Source: CAZYJR01 sp964647905
Lineage (GTDB): Bacteria > Desulfobacterota > DSM-4660 > Desulfatiglandales > HGW-15
Length of the DNA: 64,000 bases
Assembly: GCA_964647905.1 (NCBI GenBank)
Contig: CAZYJR010000020.1
Location: forward strand, 1 to 64,000
Reading direction: 5' to 3'
The notes under the pieces were generated by a model, which saw only the letters and a program-made list of their open reading frames with translations, searched no databases and had not been told where the DNA came from. Position numbers and translations under genes: made by a program. Shown piece by piece: positions 45,559 through 53,621 of the stretch. Within the stretch, counting starts at the first letter, position 1. Each line of letters opens with the position of its first letter.

Positions 45559-46463
45559 TTGCCGTCCCTGAGTACAATTCCTATGAAAAATCCGCCTTTG
45601 CCGTCTGGTACTGCTGCCGCCCGCTCTGAGTCGTTCATCTGCGCCGGGTCCACATGGCGGTGGAGCCAGACGCGGCCTTGGCGCGCCAGCTTGAGCACCG
45701 CGCGATCAAAGCTCTCTTTGGGCGCTCCCACCGCATCCCTCAGCCTGCGCAGCGATACCATGGCCTCCTGAGCGGCCGCGGGCTCCATCTCCAGGGCCTT
45801 GCTTATCACATTGTCGCCCAGGTCCTCCTCGGGCGCCTCGGCTTGTATCTCTCCCGCCGGAGCCTCCCGGCTCGGGCCAGCTTTCCCTGTGAGCTCCCGC
45901 ACCAGGGCCTCCAGGACCGCCTGATCGGAGACCCCTGCTTCCTCCAGTTTTTTTCGGACCGCCTGATACTCTTTCAAAACCTTTCCCAGATACGGGGCGG
46001 GGTCGGGCGGCAGCGCCGAAAAGCGCCGGGCCTTCTGCCTCGGTGCAAGCGGGTATTGAAACACCTTCTTTTCAGATACAAGCCCGGGAAGTACCTTCTT
46101 CCTCAACGCCTCAGCGGCCGTCTTTGTGCACCCGAAGAGCGATCTCCCCAAGGCCCTGTCCAACTCGGCCAGGGTCAAGGCCTTGTTAGAGAGGATCCGC
46201 GCCGTCTCGGCCCCGGCAACCGCCTCCGGATCCTTCACCCAGAAGCGCTTTCCCCCTCTTGAACCCGGCCACGAAAAAACGCCGGCTGAAGGGCCTTCTC
46301 TTTCCAGCCCTCGGGTCAGGACGGCCGGTTTCACCTTGAACGGGCGTGGCAGTTGCTCTGAGATCCGCTTTGCAGTCAGCGGAGCGGGGGAGCGTTCCAG
46401 GACTTTTCGGGCTACCGACAAGGTGTCGCTGCTGAGCTCATCGGTTTCATGGGATCCTTTCAT
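45531..46463 (-). CDS. multi-winged-helix protein, first gene of unknown three-gene system
   Basis: About 310 residues; start ATG 46463 follows GGGGAGGTGGCG, with a longer open frame to 46553. At least three winged-helix-like stretches are visible: TLSVARKVLERSPAPLTAKR, LAELDRALGRSLFGCTKTAAE and LRRLRDAVGAPKESFDRAVL, the last followed by GRVWLHRHVDPAQMNDSERA and FFIGIVLRD. No enzymatic motif seen. It likely supplies DNA recognition or regulation for the ATPase pair encoded behind it. Family not recognised. Confidence 0.7.
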   Translation of the reverse strand: MKGSHETDELSSDTLSVARKVLERSPAPLTAKRISEQLPRPFKVKPAVLTRGLEREGPSAGVFSWPGSRGGKRFWVKDPEAVAGAETARILSNKALTLAELDRALGRSLFGCTKTAAEALRKKVLPGLVSEKKVFQYPLAPRQKARRFSALPPDPAPYLGKVLKEYQAVRKKLEEAGVSDQAVLEALVRELTGKAGPSREAPAGEIQAEAPEEDLGDNVISKALEMEPAAAQEAMVSLRRLRDAVGAPKESFDRAVLKLARQGRVWLHRHVDPAQMNDSERAAAVPDGKGGFFIGIVLRDGKWETRSGKP

Positions 46464-47173
46464 CGCCACCTCCCCGGCGCCTCCGACGGCCGATTCCCAC
46501 CCCGGGCCGTGGCGGGGATCATCTTTAAGACAAGTCGAAACATACCACCGCACCTAAAATCCCTGCAAGGCAAAAGCGGGTGGGATAGCTTTCCCTCCCT
46601 GTAACCTTACCGTTGTCCTTGTGCGCCGGGTTGCCATCAACCCGCGTGATGTATGTCCTTGCAAAATTGAGGCTTGCTTTGATCATCCCTAATGGGTACT
46701 ATGCTCGCATCTATGCATGCTTTCTTAGGATTTGGATAGCGATTTTGCCGCACTAGCGAGGGAGCTATGCCTCAAGGCGCACCCAAAGCCCCATTTCTCA
46801 TGAGAGACGTGGGGCTTTGCGTTATGGAGACAGATGCGCAATGGGGGGCGACGTTCAAGCTGCGGGAGGTCCTATGCGGGAATCTGAACGAGTCGGGCTT
46901 GAATCTCGAATCCTGCGGTTTTCAAGATTGTAGGGCAAATGTGGAATCCGATGGCCTCCATCGCTACAATTGGAATTACTCACTTCTCGGTTTTGAGCGT
47001 TAAGAACTCAAGACCCAATCCCCCTGTTCGCCGGTATTCTAACTACCATACCGTTGTCATGGCCCGCAAGGAAATCAAGGCCGTGCTGGCGAACTTGTAC
47101 GGAGACAAATAGTTGATGGCCTCGTTCGACAGACCAATACCCAGCCTTGGTTTAAGGCCGAAAAGGTGGTAAA
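46464..47173. other. 710-bp gene-poor region with a long hairpin
   Basis: No convincing gene. AAAGCCCCA (46785-46793) pairs perfectly with TGGGGCTTT (46810-46818). A 78-codon open frame at 46767-47003 covers this hairpin and looks like chance. A 17-codon ORF at 47059-47112 (MARKEIKAVLANLYGDK) could be the tail of a deleted gene. The base composition is lower in GC than the flanking operon, marking the start of the accessory tract. Confidence 0.5.
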
Positions 47174-47470
47174 ATGCCAGTGAATTATAATTTCGAATGG
47201 GACCCTATAAAGGCCCGCGAGAACCTAAATAAGCATAATGTGGGCTTTGACGAAGCGGCGACGATATTTAGAGACTCAAAGGCGCTTTCCATATTTGATC
47301 CAGACCACAGCGAAACCGAAGACCGATGGATAACTATGGGTATTTCAGAAAAGGGACGGTTGCTGATTGTCAATCATAGTTTCCTAGAAGAAAGTCGAGA
47401 AGAAGTCAAGATCAGAATTATGTCAAGCCGAAGGGCTACAAAAAGGGAAACAAAAAAATACGGTGACTAA
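47174..47470 (+). CDS. brnT: BrnT-family toxin
   Basis: 98 residues: FEWDPIKARENLNKHNVGFD then FRDSKALSIFDPDHSETEDR, GISEKGRLLIVNHSFLE and RIMSSRRATKRETKKYGD. This is the BrnT ribonuclease fold with the conserved E-D-R and S-x-R-x-A-x-x-x-E residues. BrnT degrades RNA and is neutralised by BrnA, encoded 2 bp downstream. Confidence 0.92.
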   Translation: MPVNYNFEWDPIKARENLNKHNVGFDEAATIFRDSKALSIFDPDHSETEDRWITMGISEKGRLLIVNHSFLEESREEVKIRIMSSRRATKRETKKYGD

Positions 47471-47472
47471 AC

Positions 47473-47673
47473 ATGAGAAAAGAATACGATTTTTCGAGAG
47501 GTGAAAGAGGCAAGTTTTATCGTCCAGATATGAAGCTTAACATTCCCATTTATCTTGATGATGAAGTTTCAGCGTTTGTGGAGAAGATTGCTTCCAAGAA
47601 AGGAATTGATCGATCTTCAGTAGTGAACGATTTGCTAAGGGGCGATATAAAAATCGCTGAGGCAATGGAATAA
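47473..47673 (+). CDS. BrnA-like ribbon-helix-helix antitoxin
   Basis: 66 residues starting 2 bp after brnT. The N-terminus MRKEYDFSRGERGKFYRPDM matches the toxin-contacting arm of such antitoxins, followed by a ribbon-helix-helix domain (KLNIPIYLDDEVSAFVEKIA ... RSSVVNDLLRGDI) that should bind and repress the operon's promoter. Confidence 0.88.
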   Translation: MRKEYDFSRGERGKFYRPDMKLNIPIYLDDEVSAFVEKIASKKGIDRSSVVNDLLRGDIKIAEAME

Positions 47674-47747
47674 GGGGATAGGAACTTGCTTTTTAGGTAG
47701 CAGGATAGCGGAAGGCATCTTTGGGTGTCAACAAGAAACGCCTAAAC

Positions 47748-47912
47748 TTGTTCCGCTGGACGCGCTCCGAACTTCCGGCGGACATGCGGCGCTCACTCCG
47801 TTCGCGACCTTGTCCTCGTCGCACGGAGCGCGCCTCGGAACAAGGCCGCTTTACCTGGCTCTGCGTCCGTCAAGCCTTCGGCTTTCCGCCCGTCTCGCAG
47901 GTGAGCGCCGCA
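47748..47912. repeat. interlocked inverted repeats in a GC-rich non-coding patch
   Basis: TTGTTCCGCTGGACGCGCTC-C (47748-47768) is imperfectly complementary to 47825-47843 (GGAGCGCGCCTCGGAACAA). TGCGGCGCTCAC (47785-47796) is exactly complementary to GTGAGCGCCGCA (47901-47912). The arms alternate, so the RNA could form a pseudoknot or two exclusive folds. The surrounding DNA is AT-rich, making the patch stand out. No protein is convincing here. Confidence 0.6.
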
Positions 47913-47984
47913 TTACCCAATAAACCACTTGACAACATGACCTCTAAAATGTGCACGTGAATGCACATTATAAGGAGATATGAT

Positions 47985-48218
47985 ATGAAAACTGTAACAT
48001 TTACAGATTTTAGAAACAAGGCATCAAATTTTATTACTGAAGTTGAACATGGTGAAACTATAATCCTTTTAAGGCTATGAAAGCCTATTGCTGAAGTAAT
48101 TCCGTTTTCTGATAAATTACGATGGACTCCTTCATGGAAACGCCAAAACGTCAGCTTGCAAATTCAAGGAAGCGACCTTTCATAAGCAATTATGGAAGAA
48201 CGTGAGTCCGAGCAATGA
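47985..48218 (+). pseudogene. Phd/YefM-type antitoxin pseudogene (two nonsense codons)
   Basis: AAGGAG precedes an ATG giving MKTVTFTDFRNKASNFITEV then HGETIILLRL, TGA (48078-48080), KPIAEVIPFSDKLRWTPSWK ..., TAA (48183-48185), AIMEERESEQ, TGA. Family members read RHGKPIAEV and SDAILEERE at the two stop positions, so both arose by point mutation (for instance GGA to TGA). The last codon overlaps the toxin start (ATGA), as in live operons. Confidence 0.88.
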
Positions 48219-48526
48219 AACTAATAACAGATTCATCTGCTCTATCAAAAAGATATGTACTTGAAGCCGGCAGTGATAAAATAAATCAGTTTTTACAGAA
48301 TGCCTCACAATTAGGTTTATGTACCATTTTAGTGTCTGAAATAATATCCGCTCTAAATCGGAGACGTCGAGAAAAGATTTTAGCATCAAATGATTATCGG
48401 ACAATAAAAAGACAATTGATGGAAGATGTCCATGATGCAGTCATGCTTCAAGGGACGCCTTCTGTTATTTCTCATTCAGTAAGACTTTTCCTGAGTTTTA
48501 GGTACCGCTGCCTCGGTAGGTTATAA
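48215..48526 (+). pseudogene. VapC/PIN-type toxin pseudogene
   Basis: 103 residues beginning MKLITDSSALSKRYVLEAGS, the PIN-domain start of the toxin that pairs with Phd/YefM. Homology fades after SVISHSVRLF, and the usual C-terminal half with the remaining acidic active-site residues (MDALHVA..., D in the last strand) is missing, replaced by LSFRYRCLGRL. A frameshift or deletion near 48,480 has truncated it, consistent with the dead antitoxin in front of it. Confidence 0.82.
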
Positions 48527-48545
48527 CTCCCTGCAACCATTGATA

Positions 48546-49158
48546 TTACTGGCTAGACAGCTGTAGAACCCAACTATCCTTCACCTGATACCCGAATGTG
48601 GCGAGAATGCGGCTCTGGATTTCGCCGGGTTCTTCAATGGACATCTGATGTGAATCTGAATGCACTTGCCAGGTGAGGACGCTGAGGAGCTGCTCCATTT
48701 GTTCAACGGCCGTCCGTGCGCTGAGGCCGTCCCCAATTTGGAGCTCAAGGAGCCTGAGCGCGGTAAGGGCGAAGACGCAGCAGAGGAGATGACAGCGGAT
48801 CTTGCTGTCGGTCCAGTGAAACAGAGGCTTGACCCGGAGCTGGGATCTGCTCACCTGGAACTGCCTCTCGATGGAGGCTCGGTCAAGGGACGCCTGTACG
48901 ACCTCCTCCGTAGTCCGGTGGTGCTTGTCTGTCACGATGATATTCTTTTTTATTGAAGAACCTCCTGGCGATCTCCTCGATCTGGTCTTTGGAGACGCGT
49001 TCCCATTTCTCCCAGTACCTCTCGGAGCTCAAGGCCTTTATGTCCACCGGTCGGATCTGCTCGATGGCCGTACTCCTGTACCAGGCCTCCAGGGCCCGTT
49101 TGCTCCAGGGCTCGACCATTCGGTTGGCCCAGGTACTTGAGATCATCCCCGGCGTCAA
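48546..49158 (-). pseudogene. IS1634/IS4-like transposase remnant, frameshifted
   Basis: Two overlapping minus-strand frames together give part of one transposase: ALEAWYRSTAIEQIRPVDIK ... IEEIARRFFNKK in the first (49158-48883), then, after a shift near 48,945, VTDKHHRTTEEVVQASLDRA, IERQFQVSRSQLRVKPLFHW, TDSKIRCHLLCCVFALTALR (48935-48546). The catalytic DDE region upstream is missing. It flanks the left side of the catabolic island. Confidence 0.85.
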
Positions 49159-49165
49159 AAATTGG

Positions 49166-49192
49166 TTGACTGGTGTTTACGAATAGTATACT
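49166..49192 (+). promoter_or_regulatory. regulator promoter overlapping an operator-like 17-mer
   Basis: TTGACT (49166-49171) and TATACT (49187-49192) form a -35/-10 pair at 15 bp spacing. The 17-mer GTTTACGAATAGTATAC (49175-49191) fills the spacer and -10 and matches 14 of 17 bases of the perfect palindrome at 49802-49818. The gene's ATG is 11 nt beyond it, which suggests autorepression by the XRE-cupin protein. Confidence 0.6.
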
Positions 49193-49202
49193 TATCAAAG
49201 CA

Positions 49203-49784
49203 ATGGACCTTGATGAACAGGTGATCGTTGAGAGAATTAAGGCTTTCCGCCTGCAGCAGGGGCTGACGCTGGACCAGCTCGCCGAGCTCTCGGGTCTTAC
49301 CAAGGGCTATCTGTCACGCATCGAGAACTCGGACAAATCGCCCCCTTTTTCCACGCTGGCAAAGCTTGCGTCGGCCCTGAACACCGACATCATCTCTTTT
49401 TTTGCCGATGAAAACGGAGGGGCCGAGGATGTCAATATCAACATCGATATCGTCCGCTCGGAGAGCTCGAGAAAGGTCAATCGCAGGATAGCTCCCGAGG
49501 CCTACGTATACGAGTCCCTCGCCTATCGAATGCGCGGCAAGAACATGGAGCCCATGCTGGTCGTCCTCGAGAAGGACGCCCCTGTGACCAAGTTCCATCA
49601 TGAGGGAGAGGAATTCATCTACATCCTGGAAGGGACCCTGGAGTTCCGGTTCGAGAGTAAGACCTACATACTGGAGCCGGGGGACTCTGCCTACTTCAAC
49701 TCGGGCATAGAGCACTCGGGCCGAAGCCTTGGAGACGGGCCCGCCAAGTTCCTGTGTGTAATCTATTCCTACAGGCGGGGGTAA
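49203..49784 (+). CDS. XRE-family HTH regulator with cupin sensor domain
   Basis: About 193 residues from ATG 49203 (the frame opens at 49173). N-terminal HTH_3: RIKAFRLQQGLTLDQLAELS, GLTKGYLSRIENSDKSPPFS, TLAKLASAL. C-terminal cupin_2: PVTKFHHEGEEFIYILEGTL, YILEPGDSAYFNSGIEHSGR. This architecture regulates catabolic and polyamine genes (PuuR-like), with the cupin binding a small molecule. It is transcribed toward the BKACE and ABC genes, with palindromic sites in its promoter and in the following gap. Confidence 0.92.
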   Translation: MDLDEQVIVERIKAFRLQQGLTLDQLAELSGLTKGYLSRIENSDKSPPFSTLAKLASALNTDIISFFADENGGAEDVNINIDIVRSESSRKVNRRIAPEAYVYESLAYRMRGKNMEPMLVVLEKDAPVTKFHHEGEEFIYILEGTLEFRFESKTYILEPGDSAYFNSGIEHSGRSLGDGPAKFLCVIYSYRRG

Positions 49785-49801
49785 TTTTTTTTGCCCGGCG
49801 G

Positions 49802-49818
49802 GTTTACAAATTGTAAAC
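49802..49818. promoter_or_regulatory. palindromic operator GTTTACAA-A-TTGTAAAC
   Basis: A perfect 8-1-8 palindrome in the 52-bp gap between the XRE-cupin gene and the BKACE gene, ending 18 nt before the BKACE ATG and directly before its GGAGGTGA site. A near-copy lies in the regulator's promoter. Size and symmetry suit an XRE dimer. Confidence 0.7.
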
Positions 49819-49836
49819 AAACCGGAGGTGATCAAA

Positions 49837-50760
49837 ATGGACAAGCTCATCATCACGGCGGCCATCACCGGGGGGGCGTCTCCGGATTCGAATCCCTATC
49901 TTCCCAAGACGCCCAGGGAGCAGATAGAGGCCACTGTCGAGGCCTGGGAGGCGGGCGCATCGGTGGTTCACCTTCATCCCAGGAACCCCGAGACAGGGAA
50001 GGGCGAGAACAAGGCCGAGTGGTATGCCGAGGCTGTCCGGGGCATAAAGGAGCGCTGCGACATAATCGTGAACGTCTCCACCGGCGGGGGCACCGGGAGA
50101 CGGGTAGACGGGGACTGGCTGTACAAGGAGATACCGGAAGAGTCGGTCAAGGGCCGGATAGGCGTCATCCCAAAGCTCGCCCAGGACCCCATGACAAAAC
50201 CCGACATCGCGTCTTTCAATGCCGGATCCCCGGTCATCGACATCTACAATAAGAAGAGCCGGGAGTTCCTGCTCAAGTTCGTCATGGTGCAGAGCTTTCC
50301 GGACATGGTCCACATGGCCGAGGTGATGAAGGAGCGCGGCGTCAAGCCCGAGCTCGAGTGCTACGATACGAGCATGATCAATAACTGTAAGGTGCTGGCC
50401 GAGCTCGGTTATCTCGAGGAGCCGCTGTACTTCCAGTGCGTCCTGGGCGTGTTGGGCCAGATACCGGCGAGCGTGGACAACCTCAATCACATGGTCCGGA
50501 ACATCCCCGAGGGCACACCCTGGTCGGTCTGCGCGGTCGGTTTGAACGAGTTCCCCATGACCACAGTAGGCATGATCATGGGGGGACACGTCCGTGTCGG
50601 GTTCGAGGACAATATCTACATCTCCAAGGGAGTTCAGGCAAGGAGCAATGCTGAGCTGGTGGAGAAGGTGGCGCGGATCGCCAAAGAGCTGGACCGCGAG
50701 ATTGCCACGCCAGCGGAGGCAAGGTTCCTCCTTGGACTTCCACCGAAGGGGCCCACTTGA
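49837..50760 (+). CDS. BKACE-family beta-keto acid cleavage enzyme (DUF849/Kce-like)
   Basis: 307 residues, ATG 49837 with GGAGGTGA upstream. A TIM-barrel zinc enzyme: ITAAITGGASPDSNPYLPKT, VVHLHPRNPETGKGE (Zn-binding His45 and His47), GGTGRRVDGDW, and GGHVRVGFEDNIYISKG with the third ligand region. The family condenses a beta-keto acid with acetyl-CoA to give acetoacetate and a CoA thioester. Substrates vary (3-keto-5-aminohexanoate, dehydrocarnitine and others) and cannot be read from sequence. Downstream genes supply a transporter and two NAD-dependent dehydrogenases. Confidence 0.9.
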   Translation: MDKLIITAAITGGASPDSNPYLPKTPREQIEATVEAWEAGASVVHLHPRNPETGKGENKAEWYAEAVRGIKERCDIIVNVSTGGGTGRRVDGDWLYKEIPEESVKGRIGVIPKLAQDPMTKPDIASFNAGSPVIDIYNKKSREFLLKFVMVQSFPDMVHMAEVMKERGVKPELECYDTSMINNCKVLAELGYLEEPLYFQCVLGVLGQIPASVDNLNHMVRNIPEGTPWSVCAVGLNEFPMTTVGMIMGGHVRVGFEDNIYISKGVQARSNAELVEKVARIAKELDREIATPAEARFLLGLPPKGPT

Positions 50761-50773
50761 TCGGGGGGATGTC

Positions 50774-51523
50774 ATGGAGGACTCCATTCTCGTTGAAGCC
50801 CGGGATATCTGTAAGAATTTCGGAGGGCTTCATGTGCTCACGGATGTGAACCTGGAGGTGAAGAAGTCCAGCATTCATTCCATTATTGGACCCAATGGGG
50901 CCGGGAAGACCACACTCTTCAACCTACTCACTGGCGTTTACCCAGTCTCGAGTGGCGTGTTCCTATTCAAGGGAGAGGACATCACGAACCTCCCTGCCTA
51001 CCGGATCTCCAGAAAAGGCATAGCGAGGTCCTTCCAGATTACGAGCATCTTCCCCGAGCTCTCCGTGTACGAGAACATAAGGGTGGCAGCACAGAACACG
51101 GCTCATGGCTCGGCCAACTTTCTCATGCCCTATACCCGGCTAGGGCACGCGCTGGAAAAGGCGGATGAGGTCGTGGAGATGATAGGGCTCGAAAAAAAGA
51201 GATCCCTTGTTTCGCGGAACCTCTCTTACGGCGAGAAGCGGATCCTCGACATAGGCATCTCCCTTGCCACAGAGCCCGAGCTGATCCTGCTGGACGAGCC
51301 CATGGCCGGACTGCAGTCCGCGGACATGCAGTGGATGATGAAGCTGGTGGAGAGGATCTCCTCCAGGCTCACAGTGATCCTCATCGACCACAATATCGAT
51401 CTGGTGGTGGCCCTTTCAGACAGGATCACGGTCCTGAACCAGGGGCTGGTAATCGCCGACGGCAGGCCGGCGGAGATCCAGGACAATGAAAAGGTTCAGC
51501 AGGCTTACCTGGGAGGATACTGA
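50774..51523 (+). CDS. livG: branched-chain-type ABC transporter ATPase LivG
   Basis: 249 residues: IIGPNGAGKTTLFNLLTG (Walker A), the LivG-specific ITNLPAYRISRKGIARSFQI, signature region NLSYGEKRILDIGISLAT and Walker B LILLDEPMAGL. Start ATG 50774; the frame extends upstream into the BKACE gene. Part of a five-gene HAAT importer, in the order livG-livF-livK-livH-livM. Confidence 0.93.
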   Translation: MEDSILVEARDICKNFGGLHVLTDVNLEVKKSSIHSIIGPNGAGKTTLFNLLTGVYPVSSGVFLFKGEDITNLPAYRISRKGIARSFQITSIFPELSVYENIRVAAQNTAHGSANFLMPYTRLGHALEKADEVVEMIGLEKKRSLVSRNLSYGEKRILDIGISLATEPELILLDEPMAGLQSADMQWMMKLVERISSRLTVILIDHNIDLVVALSDRITVLNQGLVIADGRPAEIQDNEKVQQAYLGGY

Positions 51524-51525
51524 CC

Positions 51526-52221
51526 ATGCTGACCCTCAGGGACATCAACAGCTACTATGACGAAAGCCACATACTCAAGAGTCTTTCCATGGAGATCGGC
51601 CGGGGGGAGACCGTGACGCTCCTGGGCAGAAACGGGGCGGGCAAGACTACCACGGTCAAGACTATAATGGGCCTGGTTACCCCCAGGTCCGGCTCGGTCA
51701 TCCTCCAGGGCAGGGATGTGACAGGGCTAAGTCCCCACAAGATCGCCAAGCGCGGGGTGGGCTACGTGCCCGAGGAGCGGGGCATCTTTCCCAGCCTGAC
51801 GGTGCTTGAGAACCTCTCACTCCCGGTCTGGGGCCGGGGGGAGGAAGGCTGGCCTCTCGAAAAAATCTACGAGGTCTTCCCAGTGCTTGAGACGCGTCGC
51901 GGGCACCGGGGTTCCAAGCTCAGCGGGGGCGAGCAGCAGATGCTGGCCATCGCCAGGATACTGCACGCCCGGATAGAGCTGATCCTGCTGGATGAGCCCA
52001 CCGAGGGCCTGGCACCACTCCTGGTACGCGCCATAGGCTCCATTATCGGCGAGATAAAGGAAAGCGGCCTCACCGTGCTGCTCATTGAGCAGAACACCAG
52101 GTTCGCGTCCAGGGTGGCGAACCGCCACAACATCCTCTACGGGGGCGGCATCGTCTACAGCGACACCAATGAGGCCTTCTGTAGCGCACACGATGTACAG
52201 AAGGGGTACCTGGGTGTCTGA
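51526..52221 (+). CDS. livF: branched-chain-type ABC transporter ATPase LivF
   Basis: 231 residues: LLGRNGAGKTTTVKTIMG (Walker A), GVGYVPEERGIFPSLTVLEN, KLSGGEQQMLAIARILHARI (signature), LILLDEPTEGLAPLLV (Walker B) and LIEQNTRFA. Forms the ATPase heterodimer with LivG and starts 2 bp after it. Confidence 0.93.
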   Translation: MLTLRDINSYYDESHILKSLSMEIGRGETVTLLGRNGAGKTTTVKTIMGLVTPRSGSVILQGRDVTGLSPHKIAKRGVGYVPEERGIFPSLTVLENLSLPVWGRGEEGWPLEKIYEVFPVLETRRGHRGSKLSGGEQQMLAIARILHARIELILLDEPTEGLAPLLVRAIGSIIGEIKESGLTVLLIEQNTRFASRVANRHNILYGGGIVYSDTNEAFCSAHDVQKGYLGV

Positions 52222-52337
52222 TCGAGGAGATCGCATCACCCAGCAGGTCTCGGAGAGGAGGTGAGACAGGGAAAAGGCCAGTCCGCGCAGTATGCGTAAC
52301 CACGGAAAGAGATCACCAGCAACAAAGGAGGAATCCC

Positions 52338-53537
52338 ATGTTCAAGAAAACCATGATAGGAGCCGTAAGTATTCTTGTGCTCGTGACAGCGACGGCCGTT
52401 CCCGCCTTCTCCGCGGATACGGTCAAGGTGGGCCTCGTGAGCGTTCTCTCCGGACCGCTTGCTGTCATAGGCAATGGTGAGAAGTGGTCCGCCGAGATGG
52501 CCATCGAGGACTACGGGACAGTGCTGGGCAAGAAGATCGAGCTCATCGCCAGGGACCACGCCTACAACCCGGGCGTTGCCAATGAGAAGGCAAAGGAGCT
52601 TTACGAGAAGGAAGACGTGGATGTCATTGTTGCATGTCCCAACAGTGCCGCGGCCCTGGCCGTAGCGGAGCAGGCCCGGCTTCACAAGAAGCCCTTCATC
52701 TCCACCTCCGCCGGGACCACCGACCTCATAGGGAAGAAGTGCAACAAGTACGTCATCAAGTGGAACTACAACGACTACATGCTTGCCACGACGGTCGGGC
52801 TCTGGGGGGCCGACAACCTGGGAAAGCGATGGTACACCATCACCTCCGACTACGCTTGGGGTCACGATCTCCTCAAGCATTTCACGGCTGCGCTGAAGGA
52901 GAAGGGAGGCGTCCACGTGGGCAACGATATGGTGGCCCTCGGGACCTCGGACTACAGCCCCTACATTCTCAACGCAATGAACGCCGACCCGGACGTCCTG
53001 GTCCTGCTGAACGTGGGGAAGGACGCCGTCAACTCTGCAAAGGCGGCCATGGAGTATGGCCTGAAGAAGAAGGCCAAGATAGTGCACGCTCTCCTTTTCG
53101 AGCCCAACATCAAGGGGGCCGGCCCAGAGGTCTTTGCGGACAACTACGTGGCCGCATCCTGGAACTGGAAGGTGGACTACCCCGGGGCGCGGGAGTATGC
53201 GGACAAGTACTTCGAGCGGCACGGCGAGCGTCCACATTTCATGGCAGCGGCTGTCTACAGCGCCACCTGGCAGTATCTGGAGGCCGTGAAGCGGGCTGGG
53301 AGCACGGATCCGGACAAGATCATAGCGGCCCTGGAAGGGCACACCTTCAGGGATATGTTCGCCGATCCCGGGTACATCAGGCCCGGAGACCACATGCAGG
53401 TGGGCAAGGCCCTGCTTCTGCGGGCCAAACGTCCGGATGAGATAACCGAGCAGGACGATTACTTCGAGATTGTGGGCACCCTCCCGCCCGAAGAGGCCTT
53501 CGGTGAGGAAGGGCAGTTCGGCTGCGACCTCGAGTAG
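52338..53537 (+). CDS. livK: periplasmic substrate-binding protein of the Liv-type transporter
   Basis: 399 residues with a signal peptide (MFKKTMIGAVSILVLVTATA VPAFSA cleavage region) and a type I periplasmic binding fold: VKVGLVSVLSGPLAVIGNGE, IELIARDHAYNPGVANEKAK, DVIVACPNSAAALAVAEQAR and FISTSAGTTDLIG. The ligand is unknown; the family takes branched amino acids, urea, aromatic acids or amides. Context with a BKACE enzyme suggests a beta-hydroxy or amino acid. AAAGGAGGAATCCC precedes the ATG. Confidence 0.9.
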   Translation: MFKKTMIGAVSILVLVTATAVPAFSADTVKVGLVSVLSGPLAVIGNGEKWSAEMAIEDYGTVLGKKIELIARDHAYNPGVANEKAKELYEKEDVDVIVACPNSAAALAVAEQARLHKKPFISTSAGTTDLIGKKCNKYVIKWNYNDYMLATTVGLWGADNLGKRWYTITSDYAWGHDLLKHFTAALKEKGGVHVGNDMVALGTSDYSPYILNAMNADPDVLVLLNVGKDAVNSAKAAMEYGLKKKAKIVHALLFEPNIKGAGPEVFADNYVAASWNWKVDYPGAREYADKYFERHGERPHFMAAAVYSATWQYLEAVKRAGSTDPDKIIAALEGHTFRDMFADPGYIRPGDHMQVGKALLLRAKRPDEITEQDDYFEIVGTLPPEEAFGEEGQFGCDLE

Positions 53538-53550
53538 CCGTCATATGAGC

Positions 53551-53583
53551 CGGAAGGAGAGAGGGCGCGCCCCTCTCCTTCCG
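53551..53583 (+). terminator. strong hairpin between livK and livH
   Basis: CGGAAGGAGAG (53551-53561) pairs with CTCTCCTTCCG (53573-53583), continuing inward to GGGC/GCCC after one A-C mismatch. It begins 13 bp after the livK stop. No U-run follows, so it is more likely a 3' mRNA-protecting or partial-termination element, as in other importers whose binding protein is made in excess. Confidence 0.7.
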
Positions 53584-53621
53584 ACAACAAAGAGAACCCT
53601 TCACTTGCAGGGCCCCATAAC

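Noticed and set aside
171..46760. shared 10-mer CACTAGCGAG at 171 and 46,751
   Set aside because: Only ten bases match, and the flanks differ; not enough to call a repeat family.
46880..46930. possible tRNA around CGAATCC
   Set aside because: A T-loop-like sequence occurs but no acceptor or anticodon stem can be paired. No tRNA or rRNA was found in the window.
46767..47003. 78-codon ORF
   Set aside because: No family features or ribosome site; it spans a perfect hairpin and looks like chance coding.
47741..47912. integron attC site
   Set aside because: A GCCTAAAC-like start is present but no matching GTTRRRY end, no integrase and no cassette array.
48078..48080. TGA in the Phd-like gene as selenocysteine
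   Set aside because: The family has glycine here, no suitable hairpin follows, and a second stop (TAA) lies in the same frame, so this is a pseudogene.
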